From Rothia sp. (in: high G+C Gram-positive bacteria) (lineage in GTDB: Bacteria; Actinomycetota; Actinomycetes; Actinomycetales; Micrococcaceae), in assembly GCF_015265375.1 (NCBI RefSeq), contig NZ_JABZXW010000009.1:1-44181 (forward strand): 44,181 bases of DNA. Direction: 5' to 3'. The position numbers and the translations under genes are program-made. Positions 43,414 through 44,181 of this stretch are shown here, piece after piece; the first letter of the stretch is position 1, and each line of letters begins with the position of its first letter. The notes beneath the pieces were generated by a model. It saw nothing but the letters and a program-made list of their open reading frames with translations, made no database searches and was not told the origin of the DNA.

Positions 43414-43653
43414 CTAGTTCAGGCCCAGCTCCGCATCGCGCGCCTCACGAGCCTGCTGAGCAAGCTTCGGGTCAGTCGGCAGGTACTCCGGACCGGAACC
43501 GGTCGCAAACGGAACACCCAGAATGAAAACAAACGGAGAAACCACCAGCAGAATCACCCACAGCAGCGAGAAGTGACCGGCGGTCAGCAACAGCAGGGCA
43601 GTCAGAAAAATAACGGCAGCAGCGCCCATTGCGGCAATTCCGGCAGTCTTCAC
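43414..43653 (-). CDS. Small two-helix membrane protein
   Basis: A 79-residue protein with two adjacent hydrophobic helices (about 5-25 and 30-48) and a hydrophilic C-terminal tail of about 27 residues. The family is not recognised. GAGGAG lies six bases before the ATG. It stands between the VKOR fragment and rne with its own terminator. Bases 43654-43906 behind it hold no supported gene. Confidence 0.75.
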   Translation of the reverse strand: MKTAGIAAMGAAAVIFLTALLLLTAGHFSLLWVILLVVSPFVFILGVPFATGSGPEYLPTDPKLAQQAREARDAELGLN

Positions 43654-43906
43654 GGTTCTCCTCGAAGGGGTATCAAGAATCTAGTGTCCAGTAAAACGGC
43701 AGGCAGTCAACGCCGCAGGCAAAACCCGCGGACGGCTCCGGCTGATGCCGCTCATGAATATACCTGACCATTATACGCACCCGCGCCGCCTCCCCGCTGA
43801 CTTCACGGCGGGTCACCGGCACCTCCCCCGCTACCCACCGCAATCTACCCGCCACATTCTTCCCGGCACAATCCGCCCAGCACAATCTGCCTGAGGGTAC
43901 AGCAAC

Positions 43907-43932
43907 GCCCCGGCACCAACAGGCACCGGGGC
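43907..43932 (-). terminator. Hairpin after the VKOR-family gene
   Basis: A 7-bp stem gccccgg/ccggggc (43907-43913/43926-43932) with a 12-nt loop, 15 bases past the stop codon. Confidence 0.6.
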
Positions 43933-43947
43933 GGTACAACTCAACGC

Positions 43948-44181
43948 TTAGCGCATCATATTCACAATGACCTCAAAGAAGCGGATCACAATAATGCCGA
44001 AAATCAGGATCAACCACAGGCTAATCGCAAACCACGACCAGCCGCGAGCGCTCTCACGCATCGACTGCGACGCCGGAATAACCCCCACCGAAACATTGCG
44101 GACCGTGGTCTTCACAAAAAGCGTGATGGTCATAACCCACACAATCATGCAGAACAGGCACAGTGCGTTAATCTGGAACGT
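43948..44181 (-). CDS. Vitamin K epoxide reductase (VKOR) family protein, C-terminal part
   Basis: The window edge cuts this gene; only the last 77 residues are visible, and the frame is open to position 44181. The segment INALCLFCMIVW contains the CxxC redox pair at the end of a membrane helix that marks bacterial VKOR homologues. Two further hydrophobic helices follow (near 12-25 and 50-72 of the fragment), with a loop carrying SMRESARGW. VKOR proteins reoxidise DsbA-like partners using quinone and thus replace DsbB in actinobacteria. An ATG at 44148 lies inside the active-site helix and is not the true start. Confidence 0.8.
   Translation of the reverse strand, partial: TFQINALCLFCMIVWVMTITLFVKTTVRNVSVGVIPASQSMRESARGWSWFAISLWLILIFGIIVIRFFEVIVNMMR

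Overview
The window reads as a chromosomal segment of a high-GC Gram-positive bacterium (Actinomycetota, Micrococcaceae), most likely Rothia and probably close to Rothia mucilaginosa. This rests on about 60% GC in genes, the gene order rne-rplU-rpmA-obgE-(gap)-nadD-(acidic tail-anchored protein)-rsfS-tRNA-Ala, class Ib nrdHIEF genes, RNase E with long low-complexity arms, a glutaminase-STAS fusion, and several genes whose promoters imply leaderless mRNAs. The species is an inference from recognised proteins; no database search was run.

Layout. 0-6.4 kb: thrS; an ArsR/SmtB-family metal sensor with a regular histidine-repeat N-terminal arm; a large secreted Rib-domain protein. 6.6-10 kb: a fumarylacetoacetate-hydrolase-family enzyme with a lipoate-ligase-like gene, then a GH1 6-phospho-beta-glucosidase on the opposite strand. 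10-15 kb: a GNAT acetyltransferase, uvrA and an MBL-fold hydrolase. 15.0-16.2 kb: a gene-poor, AT-rich stretch. 16.2-19.3 kb: fhs (one-carbon metabolism) and a zinc alcohol dehydrogenase. 19.6-23.7 kb: nrdF, nrdE, nrdI, nrdH, all on the minus strand, with a control region upstream of nrdH holding two candidate NrdR boxes and two exact DnaA-box sequences. 24.5-30.2 kb: an envelope-related block with an App1-type phosphatase, two paralogous polysaccharide-deacetylase lipoproteins, a DsbA/FrnE-like protein, an Excalibur lipoprotein and a small hydrophobic protein. 30.4-33.2 kb: glutaminase, a CDF metal exporter and tRNA-Ala(GGC). 33.4-43 kb: rsfS, a tail-anchored acidic protein, nadD, obgE, rpmA, rplU and rne. 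43.4-44.2 kb: a small membrane protein and the C-terminal end of a VKOR-family protein cut by the window edge.

Working together. nrdHIEF is a complete manganese/flavodoxin-type ribonucleotide reductase set. rplU, rpmA, obgE, rsfS and rne form a ribosome-biogenesis and RNA-decay neighbourhood. The deacetylases, Excalibur lipoprotein, DsbA-like protein and VKOR fragment point to wall modification and thiol-disulfide chemistry. The ArsR sensor and CDF exporter both carry histidine-rich N-termini and could belong to one zinc/cobalt circuit although they lie 30 kb apart; that link is inference. Most genes end in strong GC-rich hairpins, often without a long U-run.

I see no mobile element, CRISPR array, phage gene or biosynthetic cluster. 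The features most worth following are the histidine-repeat ArsR sensor, the set of promoter boxes placed exactly for leaderless translation, three near-identical terminator hairpins behind three consecutive exported-protein genes, the nrd control region, and the AT-rich non-coding stretch at 15.0-16.2 kb.
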